A DNA stretch of 64,000 nucleotides from Pycnopodia helianthoides (GCA_032158295.1 CM063257.1:13794332-13858331), one strand, 5' to 3'; shown: positions 12,220 through 24,186, counted from the stretch's first letter. The notes: a model not told the origin generated them from the letters alone. Translations and numbers: made by a program.

Positions 12220-12487
12220 GCGATCTCCTAATTCCTCAGAAATCAACAGCTGATGCAGCCGTTTCTGCTCTGACAGAGATGTTCGCCACTAGTAATTAGT
12301 AGGTCTCGCACTTCCTGCGCTTTCTCCGGCTGTAGCGAGGCCGTAACATAGGCAAATTTGGTGTCCTGAGTGGTGATGTGTCTTGTGACAAACTGGGTTT
12401 CCACCTGAGCAAACCAGAGAGCTGGGTCGTTGGGCCAAAAGGGGGAAGCTTTAAACTGACCGCCGCGACGGGCTGGAGAGCCGGCGG
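12220..12487 (-). repeat. Inverted second copy of the gag segment
   Basis: This is the reverse complement of 10036-10350 with a gap of about 45 bp, so the gypsy remains form a foldback with gag at both ends. Both gag copies have the same shortened C-run near the expected FWPND motif (10080 and its mirror at about 12442), so they share a 1-nt loss. Confidence 0.9.
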
Positions 12488-12801
12488 AATTGCAAATATT
12501 TTTTAATTTGTTTTGTTGTTTTTTAAGTTTTAAAGTTGGAACAAAATTACTCTTAGATGACTTTTGAAAACTGTTATGTTTTAACAGAGATCATCTTATG
12601 GTCAGCTATTATTCCGGGACCTCACAACGGGCACGAACCCCCCGCATTGATCAACTTATCTTAACACAACAGCAGATTTTGTGAACCCCTATTCTAAAAA
12701 CCTGGATCCGCCCGTGACCGTGACTCTACTCACCTAACCTGTTGTTTACAAAACTCAGAATCATTGTAATACATTGATCCTTTTTCTTATTCTTTGTTAA
12801 G
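12488..12801. other. No supported feature
   Basis: AT-rich unique-looking sequence between the inverted gag copy and a MITE; no gene, splice-bounded exon or clear repeat was recognised. Confidence 0.5.
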
Positions 12802-13193
12802 TTAAAGGCACAGTACACGTTGGGTAATGACTCTGAAAATAATGGTAATAAAAACTTACTTGGTCAGAAGTATAGCAGCATTGGGTAGTACAATGGATTT
12901 TGAAGAAAAAAAAATAAAATAACTTCGAAGTACTACGGTTATGGAAAATATATCACTTTTTTATTCCACAAAATTTGAATCTGAGAAGCGTTTCTTCTCA
13001 GATTTTGTATTCCCAAGAGGAATATTTTTTCTGCGTAGAAATATTCGCTCCGGTTTTTCGGTGATATCTCAAAAAACGCGACAACCTTTTGAAGTGTAAT
13101 TTGCACAGGTTAGTTTCATTGTATGTACCTAAATTTATATAAGATTAACACAAACAGTAGGCTACATTTACTAAACGTGTACTGTCCCTTTAA
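12802..13193. mobile_element. MITE with TTAAAGG ends, copy 1
   Basis: It begins TTAAAGGCACAGTACACGTT and ends with the inverse (AACGTGTACTGTCCCTTTAA), with TTAA at both borders as in piggyBac-type insertions. It is about 390 bp and non-coding. It contains an internal inverted pair around ATCTGAGAAGCG/CTTCTCAGAT. Other copies lie at 56679-57109 and 58375-58768, and fragments at about 1390-1470, 14840-15030 and 61560-61660. Confidence 0.85.
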
Positions 13194-14011
13194 AGATAAG
13201 CCTAAATCCCCATAAGAAAAATCACTATAGGCCTACTCAACTTACAGAGCTCGAACGGATGGTGGAACAGCAAAAGGCTCTGAAATTAGATTGCTGGACA
13301 AAAACCTGAAATAAAGAACAAAGTCAATCAAAGAAAGGAAGAGGGAAAGCAATCGGTCTAAAACCCTGCGTGAAGAAACCCTGCTAAAATGCTCTACTTT
13401 ATAATAAACCCCAAAAGTATATACCTTTCTCAACGAACCATAGCCACACAACCTGGGAAAAAACTTTTGACACACAAAACTGTTGATACACAAAATGCAA
13501 GCCAAACAGCCCCTCACATTGCCAACAAATTGGAAAGAAATTACTACTGTAGTTCCCTAAACACCTTAAAAAACACAAAACGCTACACAGTGTGACCCTA
13601 ATTTGATGGATTTTTCCCCCGGACTTCTGATTCAATTAGACTTGGAAAGATTTACCGGTGCTTTCAATTTTATTCTTACAATTTTTGAAGTGGCTTTGTC
13701 CTCATGATCAAAGCAGGCCTGTGGCTTTTCATGGAAATATGAACTCTTACCAAGTTACTGCACACACGCCCTCCTCATAGACGATACAGAGGGAGTGCGC
13801 ACGCGTGCAGTATAGGGATCCTGGTCACTAACAAAATAGTAGTGCATGCCACTTACGCCTATCAAACAATTGAGTACGATGATGTAAACCATGTTCGTAA
13901 ACAGTGAGTACGAGGAAAGTTGTCTCCACAACACAAATTAAAGGTCATGCAACAAGTGACAATATAATAACGAGAAGATGAAAGTAAAAATATATTATTA
14001 ATGAATCTTAC

Positions 14012-14083
14012 AATGCTTGCAAGTTCCTGCACTTTCCAAATGTATCTGGTCGAATAACTTCCAACTTGTTTTCTTCGAAACAT
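14012..14083 (-). CDS. LRR exon b, copy 2 (72 bp)
   Basis: Paralogue of 8045-7974. It has acceptor TTTCACCCAG and donor GTAAGA. In phase 2 it reads CFEENKLEVIRPDTFGKCRN and then LQAL, an LRR unit. It aligns with its sister over the full 72 bp without a gap or stop. In transcript order it follows 14712-14644. Differences are concentrated at positions expected to be solvent-exposed in LRRs, as is usual for diversified repeats. Confidence 0.76.
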
Positions 14084-14643
14084 CTGGGTGAAATGAAACA
14101 AAATATTTACTCCATTGTGTCACGAGCATAGATTTTAATTTTATCCGGCTCCAAAGCTGCCACAAACTCCCTACAAGTTACGTCACACTCAGGCAAATGA
14201 TTGTACGACAGCTGCTCTTGGTGAGTAAAACTGTGCACGTGACCTCAGCGTACCAGCAGCGTTGCACGTAATGCCAGGGGTAATATGACGTCGCACTCTA
14301 AAACAGCGCTCTCACGAAGGCACAATAAGGTGGATTATTGACCGATTGCTGTTATTGGTGCTTAAAAACTTGCGCATGATCCCAGCCCGTCAGCGTTATG
14401 CGAGAGATCTACGTTTTGTGGTAATTCTAGAAAAGCATGTGCATTGGTCACCTTTGAATTACGTAACAATAACGAACAGGACCGTTCGACAGAGTTGAAC
14501 GCACCCCAGATGAACTGGGTCAATACATTTCAACAACAAACGAGATCATTTGAAGTGTTTGAATATCACAAACTAAACTTTTTGAAGAGAAAGGAAAATT
14601 ATGGAATCTTCCGACAAAAATAACAAAGGTTAGGGGTACTTAC

Positions 14644-14712
14644 ACTAACTTTAAACCACATCCGGTTTTCATTATCAGTCCAATATCATCCAACTGATTG
14701 TCGTTAGCGTTC
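14644..14712 (-). CDS. LRR exon a, copy 2 (69 bp)
   Basis: Paralogue of 8661-8593, with acceptor CGGTCATAG and donor GTAAGT. In phase 2 it reads NANDNQLDDIGLIMKTGCGL and then KL. The phase also fits the donor of the signal-peptide exon at 53021: the residue before this exon is completed as leucine, giving the usual cap-to-first-LRR transition (NDTVTL then N-x-N-x-N-Q-L). It is therefore the best candidate for the second coding exon of the LRR gene, although an intron of about 38.3 kb would separate them. Confidence 0.73.
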
Positions 14713-14839
14713 CTATGACCGAAACAGTGTTAAACAGTTAAAATTAACTCGCTCAGAATTTGTTTTATTTAATTGTATTTGTCTTTATTTACAATCTTCC
14801 GATAATTTGCGCGCTTGAGATGAACCATTGTGATTACAT

Positions 14840-15030
14840 TTAATGTGGAAAACATGGAAAATATATCACTTTTTATTTGCCAAATTTTTTTTCGGTGATA
14901 TCTCAAAAACGCGACAACCTTTTGAAGGGAAATTTGCACGGGTCAGTTGTATTTTATGTACCTACATTTATGTGGGATTAACACAAACAGTAGGCTCCAT
15001 TTACTACACATGTACTGTGCCTTTAAAAGC
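14840..15030. mobile_element. Fragment of the TTAAAGG MITE
   Basis: It matches the right half of the MITE at 12802-13193, including GTGATATCTCAAAAACGCGAC and the TACTGTGCCTTTAA end, but the left half is missing. Confidence 0.75.
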
Positions 15031-16249
15031 CTAAATCCCCATTAGAAAAATCACTATAGGCCTACTCAACTTACAGAACCTGAAGGGATGGTGGAACAGC
15101 AAAAGGCTCTGAAATTAGATTGCTGGACAAAAACCTGAAATAAAGAACAAAGTCAATCAAAGAAAGGAAAAGGGAAATCAATCGGTCTTAAACCCTGCGT
15201 AAAGAAACCCTGCTAAAATGATCTACTTTATAATAAACCCCAAAAGTATACGCTTTTCTCAACGAACCATAGCCACACAACATGGGAAAAAATTTGGGCA
15301 AACTTTTGACACACTAAATGGCCAGCCTAACAGCCTCTCACATTGCAAATTGGATACAGTTTTACTACTGTAGTTCCCCAAACACCGATGGATATTTATT
15401 TCACTAGCATACTAGTATCTGTGTGTCGTGTTAAGCAGCAAGTAATAAACCACAAAGTTTGTTTTAAGCGTTACTTTAGAAATGCTGATCTGACAACAAA
15501 AGAGGTCCACTCAATGTAGGGACATGAAACACACACGTCCACCCATACGCAGCTCTGTTTAGCATACACTCTGTAACGTTACTTTGTTCTGTGCAATTCA
15601 AAAAAAAATACTTTCTTCAGCACCGGAAAAAAAAGTATGGATGTGTGTCAGTCCACATAGTGCTTAAAGACCCTACATTGTGTGGACCTTTTTTGTTCAT
15701 TGCTTTGTATGTAACGCTTAAACAGTTTTTTTTTAGCTGTTCCGACAAAGCGGTCGGAACAGCTTTTGTTTTCGTCAATATTTGTTTTCTTTTGTTTTTC
15801 TTATTATTATTTCGCTCTTCCCAAAATCCCATTTGATTTGTACATGAATTTGTGTTCTCCAAAAATCATACTTTGCTTCGGATTAAAGAGTCAGATCCTA
15901 TATAATATTAAAGCTTAGGTCTTGAAGTTATAGTTAAATGTAATTAGCTTAAAATTATTAATTAGTTTACTTAGTTATAATGACATGAGTATTTAATTAG
16001 CCAATCTTTAGACCCCCATATCTCAACAAGTATACGTCCTATCGTCAAACTTTTTCCAATTTTATACTTGTGGGGTACTGTAAAACTATTTGAAGGCCAA
16101 CAATCCCGGACGACGTCACAATGACGTAATTAATTGCGATTTTTGTATCTGTGTACAAAACCCATGATTCTAAGTCTCTTAACTTGATCAAGTCCTAGTC
16201 CCGTATACGAGCGAAGTTGTTGCGTATTTCGTACAATATACATAGACTC

Positions 16250-16920
16250 CTAACAATGAGAGACTTTGACATGTTTAATTTTTAATGTATTTCGGATCTG
16301 AGTTATGCTGTTGTTGCTAGCGAAAGTCATCAAAAGTTGACTCCAAACTGAAGGCCACAAAGATTGCCGTAACGTGGTCAGGGAATCAAGCTGAAAACAA
16401 CAAAGTGAAAGGGAACAGACGACAAGAAGAAGCAAATCGTACGGGTGAGTGGCACTGAGTGGTTTTATTATCAGAAAATCCGTGTCCGGATACTAGGCAA
16501 AACCGATTGGGCAGTACGGATATTGTACATAATGTTGTTGCGTTAATCGTTTGCGATAACCGTGACCCTCCATCGGAGATCGGGGACCGGAGGGTTACGA
16601 GACCTCAAGCACAAGATTCGACCACAAATGTGCCTGCTGGATGTCACAGGTCACATGGTCTTGTGGATCAATCCTCCTTTCCAGCCCCCACCACCCCAGG
16701 TAATATATATATGGGTCTATGAATTTGTTATCTATTTGTTTTTAATAGACTGTAACCTTTTTGCTTTTTTCAATGCTTAATTTATATAGGAAAATCTTCA
16801 AGCTGGATGAAGGATTAATCCATCAACAGCTGGACCACACTAAGTGCTGGACCATCAAGTGCTGGACCATCAAGTGCTGACTCTCGGTGGATTAACCCTC
16901 TACATTAACTGCAGAAACAT
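16250..16920 (+). other. Exon-like segments inside the element (possible gene capture)
   Basis: Three blocks carry splice-like borders: one ends at 16444 before GTGAGT, one ends at 16699 (CCAG) before GTAATA, and one starts at 16790 after TTTATATAG. The third contains a repeated GCTGGACCATCAAGT phrase. Translations show no known domain, so a captured non-coding transcript or UTR pieces are as likely as coding exons. Confidence 0.35.
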
Positions 16921-17830
16921 ATTGTTTATCACAAAGCATGAACCGTTTTTTTTTTAAGTCTGAACATGGAGCAATAGTCTGAATCCTTGGGATTTTTATT
17001 TAAGGATTTAAAAACAGCTTCATATATTAAAATTGGGCCAAGAAAACTCATGAATGAACAAGTCTAACAGTCTAATAATTCGAGGTCTTTTCTTGTGAGT
17101 GTTTGCTTTTTATAGTACACATTTGTACTCTCATTGGTATACAAAGGAGCAGTCTTGCAATTACATCAAGAGTCTTAATTCCGCTTCTCCCTAAACAGAC
17201 AGCAAGAATCTTAAAATGCTCTGTTATTTTTTAGCTTTGATCTTGTTCATATCTTTCCGGTCCAGTGAAAGTTCATAGATAAAAGTCATGTAGCCTGGTT
17301 AATTTGTTCCTGAAATGTGTTCCCTAATAAAACCAGTCAACGATGCTATCTCTATATTGCAATATAACATCAATGTCTTGCCTTCTATTACCACAATGAT
17401 TCATGATAATAATCCACTCAATCATTTTGTCTTTATGTTTTGTATTTCTACACATTATTAAACAGTCTTGACTGATGATCAAACTCACACCTTATCAAAG
17501 TTTTGTTAAGATTTGTTCTCAATTGCTTTTATTATACTGTGTAAGTGCTTTGCGGGCTAAAATTACGGAATACGTCACATTGACGTAATTTATTGCGCGT
17601 CTTGTATCTGTGTACAAATTTTTAAAAAAACAAAGGCTCTATAAGTGTAATTATTGAACTGTTCAAATTTCAGAATAAGTATAATTTAGTCACTTAAAAT
17701 CCACAAATCTTTTTCAAAACACAAATGCTTTTACTAAGTGTTATTAAAACTAATCAAGGTACAAAGTATTTCCAAGATAATTAACGATGAAGTGACAAAT
17801 CGGACCACATGGCTAGCTGGCAAATATTGT

Positions 17831-17852
17831 GCCGTGATTGCGCAATCACGGC
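17831..17852. repeat. Perfect 22-bp palindrome
   Basis: GCCGTGATTGC followed by its exact reverse complement. A diverged form (TGATTGCGCAATCA) occurs in the related minus-strand element at about 63444. Confidence 0.9.
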
Positions 17853-18083
17853 TAGGCGTCAAAGACAGCCGTGATATTGGAATCCTAACCGAGATAGGAT
17901 ATATACGTACGTTTTAATAGGGTTTCCGTTAAAAGGCAGTGGATTGAGATAAGTTACATACCATTGTGTACCTTATCAAATTTATTGGTACGAAAAACAC
18001 AGTTTTGTTACTGTGACGTCATCAGGTGTCAAATTACGGTAATTCAAAGCTTTAATTAGTTAATCTTTCAAACTTTTTTTTCA

Positions 18084-18560
18084 GGTAAAGACTCCTTGGG
18101 CATTGGAGATTGGCCTTGGGTTACCATCACCCCATGTTGACCATTAGTTCCGGGTCAACCGGAAGTGGGACCATATCTCAAGAACAACAAAACCGATTTT
18201 CAATTTCTTTTCAGTTGTAGATCCTTTGAGCATTAAAGATTGAACTTCGGTTACCGTGACCCCGGGTTGACCTTAACTTTCGGGTCAACCGGAAATTAGA
18301 CCATATTTCAAGAAGTACACAGCCAATGTTCAATTTCTTTTCAGTTATAGATCCTTTGAGCATTAAAAGTTAAACTTCTGTTACCGTGACCCTTAATGAC
18401 CTTACTTCTGTGTCAACCGAAGTGGGACCATAAAATAAGAAATACTCACCCGATTTTCAATTTATTTTCAGTTATATACCTTTTTAGCATGGAAGATTGA
18501 ACTTTGGTTACCGTGACTCCATACCGTGACTCCATTATGACCTTTCCTTCTGGTCCAAAC
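18084..18560. repeat. Tandem repeat, about 130-bp unit, 3.7 copies
   Basis: Units start at about 18084, 18214, 18344 and 18471 (key word GATCCTTTGAGCATTAAAG). Each contains a GGGTCAACCGGAA-type site. They lie near the 3' end of the 15.7-kb element. Confidence 0.85.
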
Positions 18561-20256
18561 AGGAAGTTCAAATATTAAAATTTATACTTCCTGAACGATT
18601 GTCATAAAGTCATAATCTTTGTGATGTTTGCTAGCTTAATACAGAGCACTTAATCAAATTAAAACAAAACGGAACAGCTTTGTGTTTGTTCACAAACACC
18701 TAATTTCTAGTTTTGTATTGTTGTTGTTGATTTTTGTTTTCCTTTTGGGGGAGGGGGATGGGGGTTTGTACGGTTTTGAAAATAAATAAATACATAAATT
18801 CTTGAGAAAAACGAATGTCCACATAATGAACATCCAACCTGACGGATCCGGTGTGCGAGGTCCTTCTACTGTTGTTTTAATGTTCCCTTTTCTTAATAAT
18901 TCCGCTGTGTGATCCAAGTTGAACAAAGAACAAATCTGTGTGACCCAATGTTCAATTGTGTAAAACCTTTATACAAGGACCCTTCTGTAAACCCACAGAG
19001 CCGTTTGTGTTGTTTTTGCTAGGGTTAAACGTGGGGACATTAACAGTTTTTGTTCATTCATACAATAACCTAGGTCAGTTGGGCTGGTGAGCAGTTTACA
19101 GCTTATAAATATAATATCAAAAACATTTACATTACTAAAAAAAAATCCAAATCACCATGGCCCAAATCCATAAAACCTGTGAGCAAAACAACTTAATAAG
19201 GACAGAACAACCATGTTTTGAACAGAACTCGGTTACCAGCAAAAATACAGTACAGATTTGTTGTTGCAACTGGTGCCCTGCTCATTACTTTCCTGACCAG
19301 CATATTAGCTTGATGAATTTTGTCCCTCGTACCTGGACACATCTGCAGTCTTGACTACGATTAATTTAGCATTACGTCATATTCAATACTTACAGGTTCT
19401 CGAGTTGATAAAACTGTAACAACCAATCTTCCGGTATCTTTCGTAGGAAGTTCCCATTAAGGAGTCTGTAATAAACCAAAAGGGAAATTAACTAACAGAT
19501 GTTCTATCAAGGACAACATACTAGACGAGAGCGGGTTTTGCACCTATAATCTAATTAGGAAATTGACCCTGACTTTGTGTCCCTTGTGGCCTGACCCATT
19601 TGTTGGTCAGCATGACCCTGAATCTGTGTCCTAATAACCAAGAATCGAGATTAATTTCCCATTTTAAAACCAGTATAGGGTGGTCATACTGACTCAGAGG
19701 TGCGTCAGGACCAGTAGGATCCTGATTCCGGGACAATAAGAGTGTGATGCAAGTGCCACTGACTAGGTTTGCGTACCTGTGTGGCAGGAGATTCTGTGTG
19801 CCCCTCCCTCATTATGCGCATTGTATCATGTATTATAGTGCCCTATTCAGCCTATTATATTTTAATGTAGGATAAGCACACAACGAGGGACAAAATTCCC
19901 CTATGACACAACTGCTACACCAACTGTCAGAAGTCATAAAACCGTACTGCCGCATTACCAGGGATGCATCTGTAAAGTGGATGCAATTTTTCATTTGAGT
20001 ATTGACCCGGAATCCTCTTTTGGCCTTACCCATTTATGGGTCAGCACGACCATAAATCTGTGTCAAAATGACCCCAAAAGAATGTCAAACTGACACAATG
20101 TCTGAATTAAAGCTCCATTGTTTAAGCAGTGTTTGTGATCATACTGACCCAAAGGTGCGGGTCAGGCACTTTCAGACCAAGATTCCGGGTCAGTTTTTAA
20201 ATTGCGGCTGCAGGTTCTGTCTCGAAAAGATTCTGTGCTCCCCCGAAGTAAAAACA

Positions 20257-20372
20257 CTTCAACAACAACAACGACGCAAATAACGACAGCGGCGGCAGCA
20301 GCAGCAAAAACAGCAACAGCAACATCAACAGCAACAGCAACAACAATAACAACAACAGCAACCACCACCACC
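20257..20372. repeat. AAC/CAG-type microsatellite
   Basis: Mixed AAC, AGC and ACC triplets, at the place in duplication copy 2 that corresponds to the microsatellites of copy 1. Confidence 0.9.
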
Positions 20373-20855
20373 ACCTCATCACTGGAGCGCGCTCTGCGGA
20401 GCGCAGTTCCTTGGAAAATTCAGTCTGTTACTACCCAACGTGTAGGCTTCATTTTACAAAAAAGATGTATACTCCGCCCCAAAAAGATAACAAAATTAAT
20501 ATTAAGAGCATCTTAATGTGTTAATGAAACCGCAATTTCTTCAAGATAATGAAGACAAACTTGAAATTGATGCTTACTGTTAACAAAAATTACACCGAGA
20601 AGACCATTAATGCTGCATACAATATATTTGCACTATATGTAAGCTATTGAGGTTTTGTACAAATATTACAAAAAGGTTTGCCCTTGTCATCTTAACTCCA
20701 GATCTAAAACAGAATGTAAAATCCATAACTCAAAATGAGGTAATTTTTTAACTTACCAAGTCCTTCAACTCTTTGTGTGTAGATTACACCTCAATCTTTG
20801 GAATAATGACGTCATGGATGACGTCATAACATTAAAATCACGTTTTAAATCAAAA

Positions 20856-20905
20856 CTAGAATTTAGTGTTTGTACTAACAAACACCGAGGTGTTCGGCTA
20901 TTAAA
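20856..20905 (-). repeat. 3' terminal hairpin with CTAG
   Basis: Read on the minus strand: CGAACACCTCGGTGTTTGT, loop TAGT, ACAAACAC, then CTAAATTCTAG. It has an 8-bp perfect stem and borders the insertion. Confidence 0.8.
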
Positions 20906-21132
20906 GGGGTCAGTGTTGTGTCAATGTGTTAGCTATTGCATTTAGTTGAATTGGGTGCTCTTACTGTTTTGTGGCGTACCTAACAAGCTACACACTTTTA
21001 AGTTCTGGGTTGATTAACGCTTTTTAAACTATTTCTGTGACGTCACTCTATTGTTTAAAGTGTAGATTATTTTTACGGATCTACACCATAGAAACTGTAT
21101 CAGGAAATAGTTTAAGTCAGAGAATAGACTCT

Positions 21133-21201
21133 AAAGTGTAGATTCGTGAACACAATGTACTCGCCTTCGGCTCGTACATTCTATTCACGAATCTACACTT
21201 T
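21133..21201. repeat. 69-bp inverted repeat (stem-loop)
   Basis: AAAGTGTAGATTCGTGAA pairs perfectly with TTCACGAATCTACACTTT. Inside it a second pair, AATGTAC/GTACATT, surrounds TCGCCTTCGGCTC. A partial copy of the arm appears at 21058-21090. Confidence 0.9.
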
Positions 21202-22478
21202 CTCGTCCATTCTCCTTAACAGAATCTTATAATTGAATTTTGCAATTTCTTTTAATGTTCCAAATGGCAAATTTATACCGCTAGATGGCGCAATTTGCTC
21301 CTCACTGTCGCGAACATGTGCTACACACCACGATTTACTCGTGTTCACAATGAATAGTTTTCTTTTTCGGGGTATAGTTTGGATTTGTTAGAAAACATGA
21401 GCGCCTTTTGTAGGTTTAACCCTATACAGTTAAACATTTTATATAACCATGATTGCAACTGTTTGCCGAGATATCTACAAACAAACGCATTCTTATCAAC
21501 ATTTCTTTTTGGAAGGATTTAAATACGCACAGCTTAACACAATGGCTATTCCGGGACACCGTAACTCTTGCCTTTACTTTCGCGTAAAAACGGCACAATA
21601 AATTATGTTTTAAATATATTTGCTTACATTTTTTTCATTGCCATAAATTATATTAAGTTCTAGTCACGTAATTACAATTAAATGTTTTAGTTGATGTCTT
21701 AATAAAGTGTGTTTATATTCTGAATTTGGCTAAATTATGACATACAGTTTTTGAGAAAACTTAATGATTTTCACTTTGACCCAAATTGTTCTTCTCCACA
21801 ATGACGATTTGATGACGTCACCGACGTTAGTTTCGATATCAAGAAATATTCATCCGTGTCTTTGTTGGCCGACAAAAATGCTCAAATTTGGCGCTCATAG
21901 AGCAAGATTGTTCCATGCACAGCCTTAATGCCAAATCAGGCTTCGTGCGTTGATATTGTGATCAGAGGATCGGAACAGCCCGCCACAGTGCTTTTGCATT
22001 ATACACAGTTAGAATGCTGGTTAACACTTACGTGTGCTTTAATATCCGATTTCGACCGGAAGTAAAGGTCAAATTTATGTCATCTCTGTGAAAAGATTGA
22101 GAAAGCTCAAGGACCTACAACCTGATGTAAAAATTGTTACTAAAGTAAAATTAGTTCTTAAAATATACATTTTTGAAATATTCAACTTCCGTTTTGAACC
22201 AAAAGTTGAGATCAAATGGGGTCACACTCTGAGTAACGTTTGTTAAGATATGTAAGACCTCTTCGATGATGTATTGATTGTAAAAATCCATTATGTGGTT
22301 TATGAGTTATGATTTTTTGAAATAATAAACATTGATTTAATGTAACTCGAAGCGTGATGACGTCATAGTGACGTCGCAACTTCTCCTGAAACTTCAAGTT
22401 TCAAAATGAAAAAAAATTGTCAACTATGCATTTGCTTGCGGAAAAATGTCTTCGAGCAGAAGAATAAAAACTAAAAAG

Positions 22479-22520
22479 TAGAATTTAGTGTTTGTTCAAA
22501 CAAACACCGAGGTGTTCGGC
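22479..22520 (-). repeat. 3' terminal hairpin, degenerate CTAG
   Basis: Same layout as at 20856 with stem GTGTTTGT/ACAAACAC, but the terminal tetranucleotide reads CTAC on the minus strand. Confidence 0.7.
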
Positions 22521-23554
22521 TATCAATGGGGTCAGTGTTTAATTAAATCGATAAAAAGATTGATGATAGCTTTTGAAATTCCACGGAAAGCACATTTATT
22601 ACACAGGAAATAAATGCTAAGGTTACTACTTAACTTCCGCTTTCAACCGAAAGACAAGTTCAATTGAGGTCACACACTGTGTAGCTTTTTTAAGACCTCT
22701 CCGTTGATGTATTGATCGTAAAAATCCAATGCGCGGTCATAAGTTATGCATTTTTAAAAAATTTAATTTTATTTCAATTAAATTGAACACCTGGTAACGT
22801 CGTTATGACGTCAAGAAAGCGGTGTCTTCTACAAGTGAAGAGCTAACTATGTGCGAAGTTTCAAGGCTGTGTGATCTTCGGAAGTGTGTCTTTTGTTTAC
22901 TGACAAAAATGCTCACACTTGGATTAGACTTACACAGCCCGTACAGCCGTGCTCATTGCATAGCCTATGCCAAATGGACTTTGCCCCCCCCTGTGATCAG
23001 TCGAGCGGAACAGCCCGCCACAGTGCTTTTGCACTATACACGGCTGCACTATACACAGTTAAAACGCGGCTAATCACACTCGTGGGCTTTAACGTCTGAT
23101 TTTGACCGGAAGTTAAGGTCAAATTTATATCATCTCTGTGCAAAAGTTTGAGAAGGCTCAAGGACCTACAACCCGGTGTAAACTTTTAGTCTCTAATATG
23201 AGCAGTTTTTGAGATATGAGTTTTTGATGTCATCAACTTCCGTTTTGAACCGGAAGTCGAATTCAAATGTGGTCAAACTGTGTTTAGCACTTGTTAAGTG
23301 TGGGACGACCTCTCCGATGATGTATAGATTGTAAAAATTACATGTGTGGTTCATAAGTTATGATTTTTTCTAATATTAAGCTTATAATTAATGTAACTAA
23401 ACAACCGATGACGTCATCATAAAGATTTAACTTTAAGGTTTATCTACAAGTTATACTCTACTTACATGTAAAGTTTCAAGTTGATACATTTTTTTACAAC
23501 TGTGCATTTTGGTGCGGACAAACGCCGCGCAGAAGAAGAAGCAGAAAAACTTAA

Positions 23555-23600
23555 CTAGAATTTAGTGTTTGTACAAACAAACACCGATGTGTTCGGCTGT
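23555..23600 (-). repeat. 3' terminal hairpin with CTAG
   Basis: Stem GTGTTTGT/ACAAACAC, with CTAG at 23555-23558. On the minus strand the adjacent unit begins with a T-rich stretch and CTTCTTCTGCGCGG. Confidence 0.75.
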
Positions 23601-24186
23601 TAGAGGGGTCAGTGTTTAGCTAAATCGATGACAAGATTTTTGAAATTTCACGGAAAGTACATTTATTACACAGGAAATAATTGCAAAGGTTACTACTTAA
23701 CTTCCGCTTTCAAACGAAAGGTCATTTGATGTCACACACTGTGTAGCGTTGTTAGAAGACCTCTCCGATGATGTATAGATTGTAAAAATCCGATGCACGG
23801 TTCATAAGTTATGATTTTTTCAAATGTTAAACTTTATTTTAATTTAGTTGAACACTTGATGACGTCACTATGACGTCAAGAAAGCGGTGTCTTCTACATG
23901 TGAAGAGCTAACTATGTGCAAAGTTTGAAGGCTGTGTTATCTTTGGAAGTGTGTCTTTTGTTATCTGACAAAAATGCTCACACTTGGATTAGACATACAC
24001 AGCCCGTACAGCCGAGCTCTATGCATAGCCTATCCCAAATCAAACATGTGGTTCACGAGTTATGATTTTTTACAAATATTAAACTTTGATTTAATATTAT
24101 TCAAAACTTGATGACGTCATCATGACATCAAGTTTGTGTCGTCTTGATATTGAGGTTCAATTGTCTTATGAGTTTCAATGTTTAAT

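Larger units (their letters stand above)
15735..18710 (+). mobile_element. Helitron2/Helentron-like non-autonomous element, about 2.98 kb
   Basis: The borders come from comparison with duplication copy 1 (around 2150-2175), which lacks it. At the 5' end is a perfect 12-bp stem, AGCTGTTCCGAC / GTCGGAACAGCT (15735-15746 with 15753-15764, 6-nt loop). At the 3' end, GGAACAGCT (18671-18679) repeats the 5' terminus inverted. It is followed by a hairpin GTGTTTG-TTCA-CAAACAC (18682-18699), a 7-nt gap and CTAG (18707-18710) next to TTTT. An asymmetric terminal inverted repeat, a 3' hairpin, CTAG and insertion in a T-run match Helentron-type rolling-circle elements. No Rep/helicase is encoded. Contents: exon-like pieces at 16.2-16.9 kb, a 22-bp palindrome, and 130-bp tandem repeats. 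Confidence 0.72.
13205..20855. repeat. Tandem duplication unit, copy 2 (left part)
   Basis: R1 copies (13220-13555 and 15045-15725) flank the second LRR exon pair. The intron blocks then match copy 1 until an insertion at 15735-18710, resume at 18711, and break again at 20855, where the 31-kb insertion begins. The unit resumes at 52074. No coding sequence other than the LRR exons is visible. Confidence 0.75.
20856..24186 (-). mobile_element. Outer element, 3' portion
   Basis: This is the 3' side of the outer minus-strand element, itself made of diverged units in head-to-tail order (CTAG-type ends at 20856, about 22479 and 23555). Units share the blocks used throughout the array: CRE pairs, ACTTCCGG sites, and the phrase around TTTTTACAATC.ACACATCATCGGA. 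It stops at 24186 at the point that is continuous in a sister copy near 27850. Confidence 0.7.

Noticed and set aside
9620..12490. LTRs for the gypsy element
   Set aside because: No direct repeats with TG...CA ends flank the coding remains; the palindrome array occurs only on one side.
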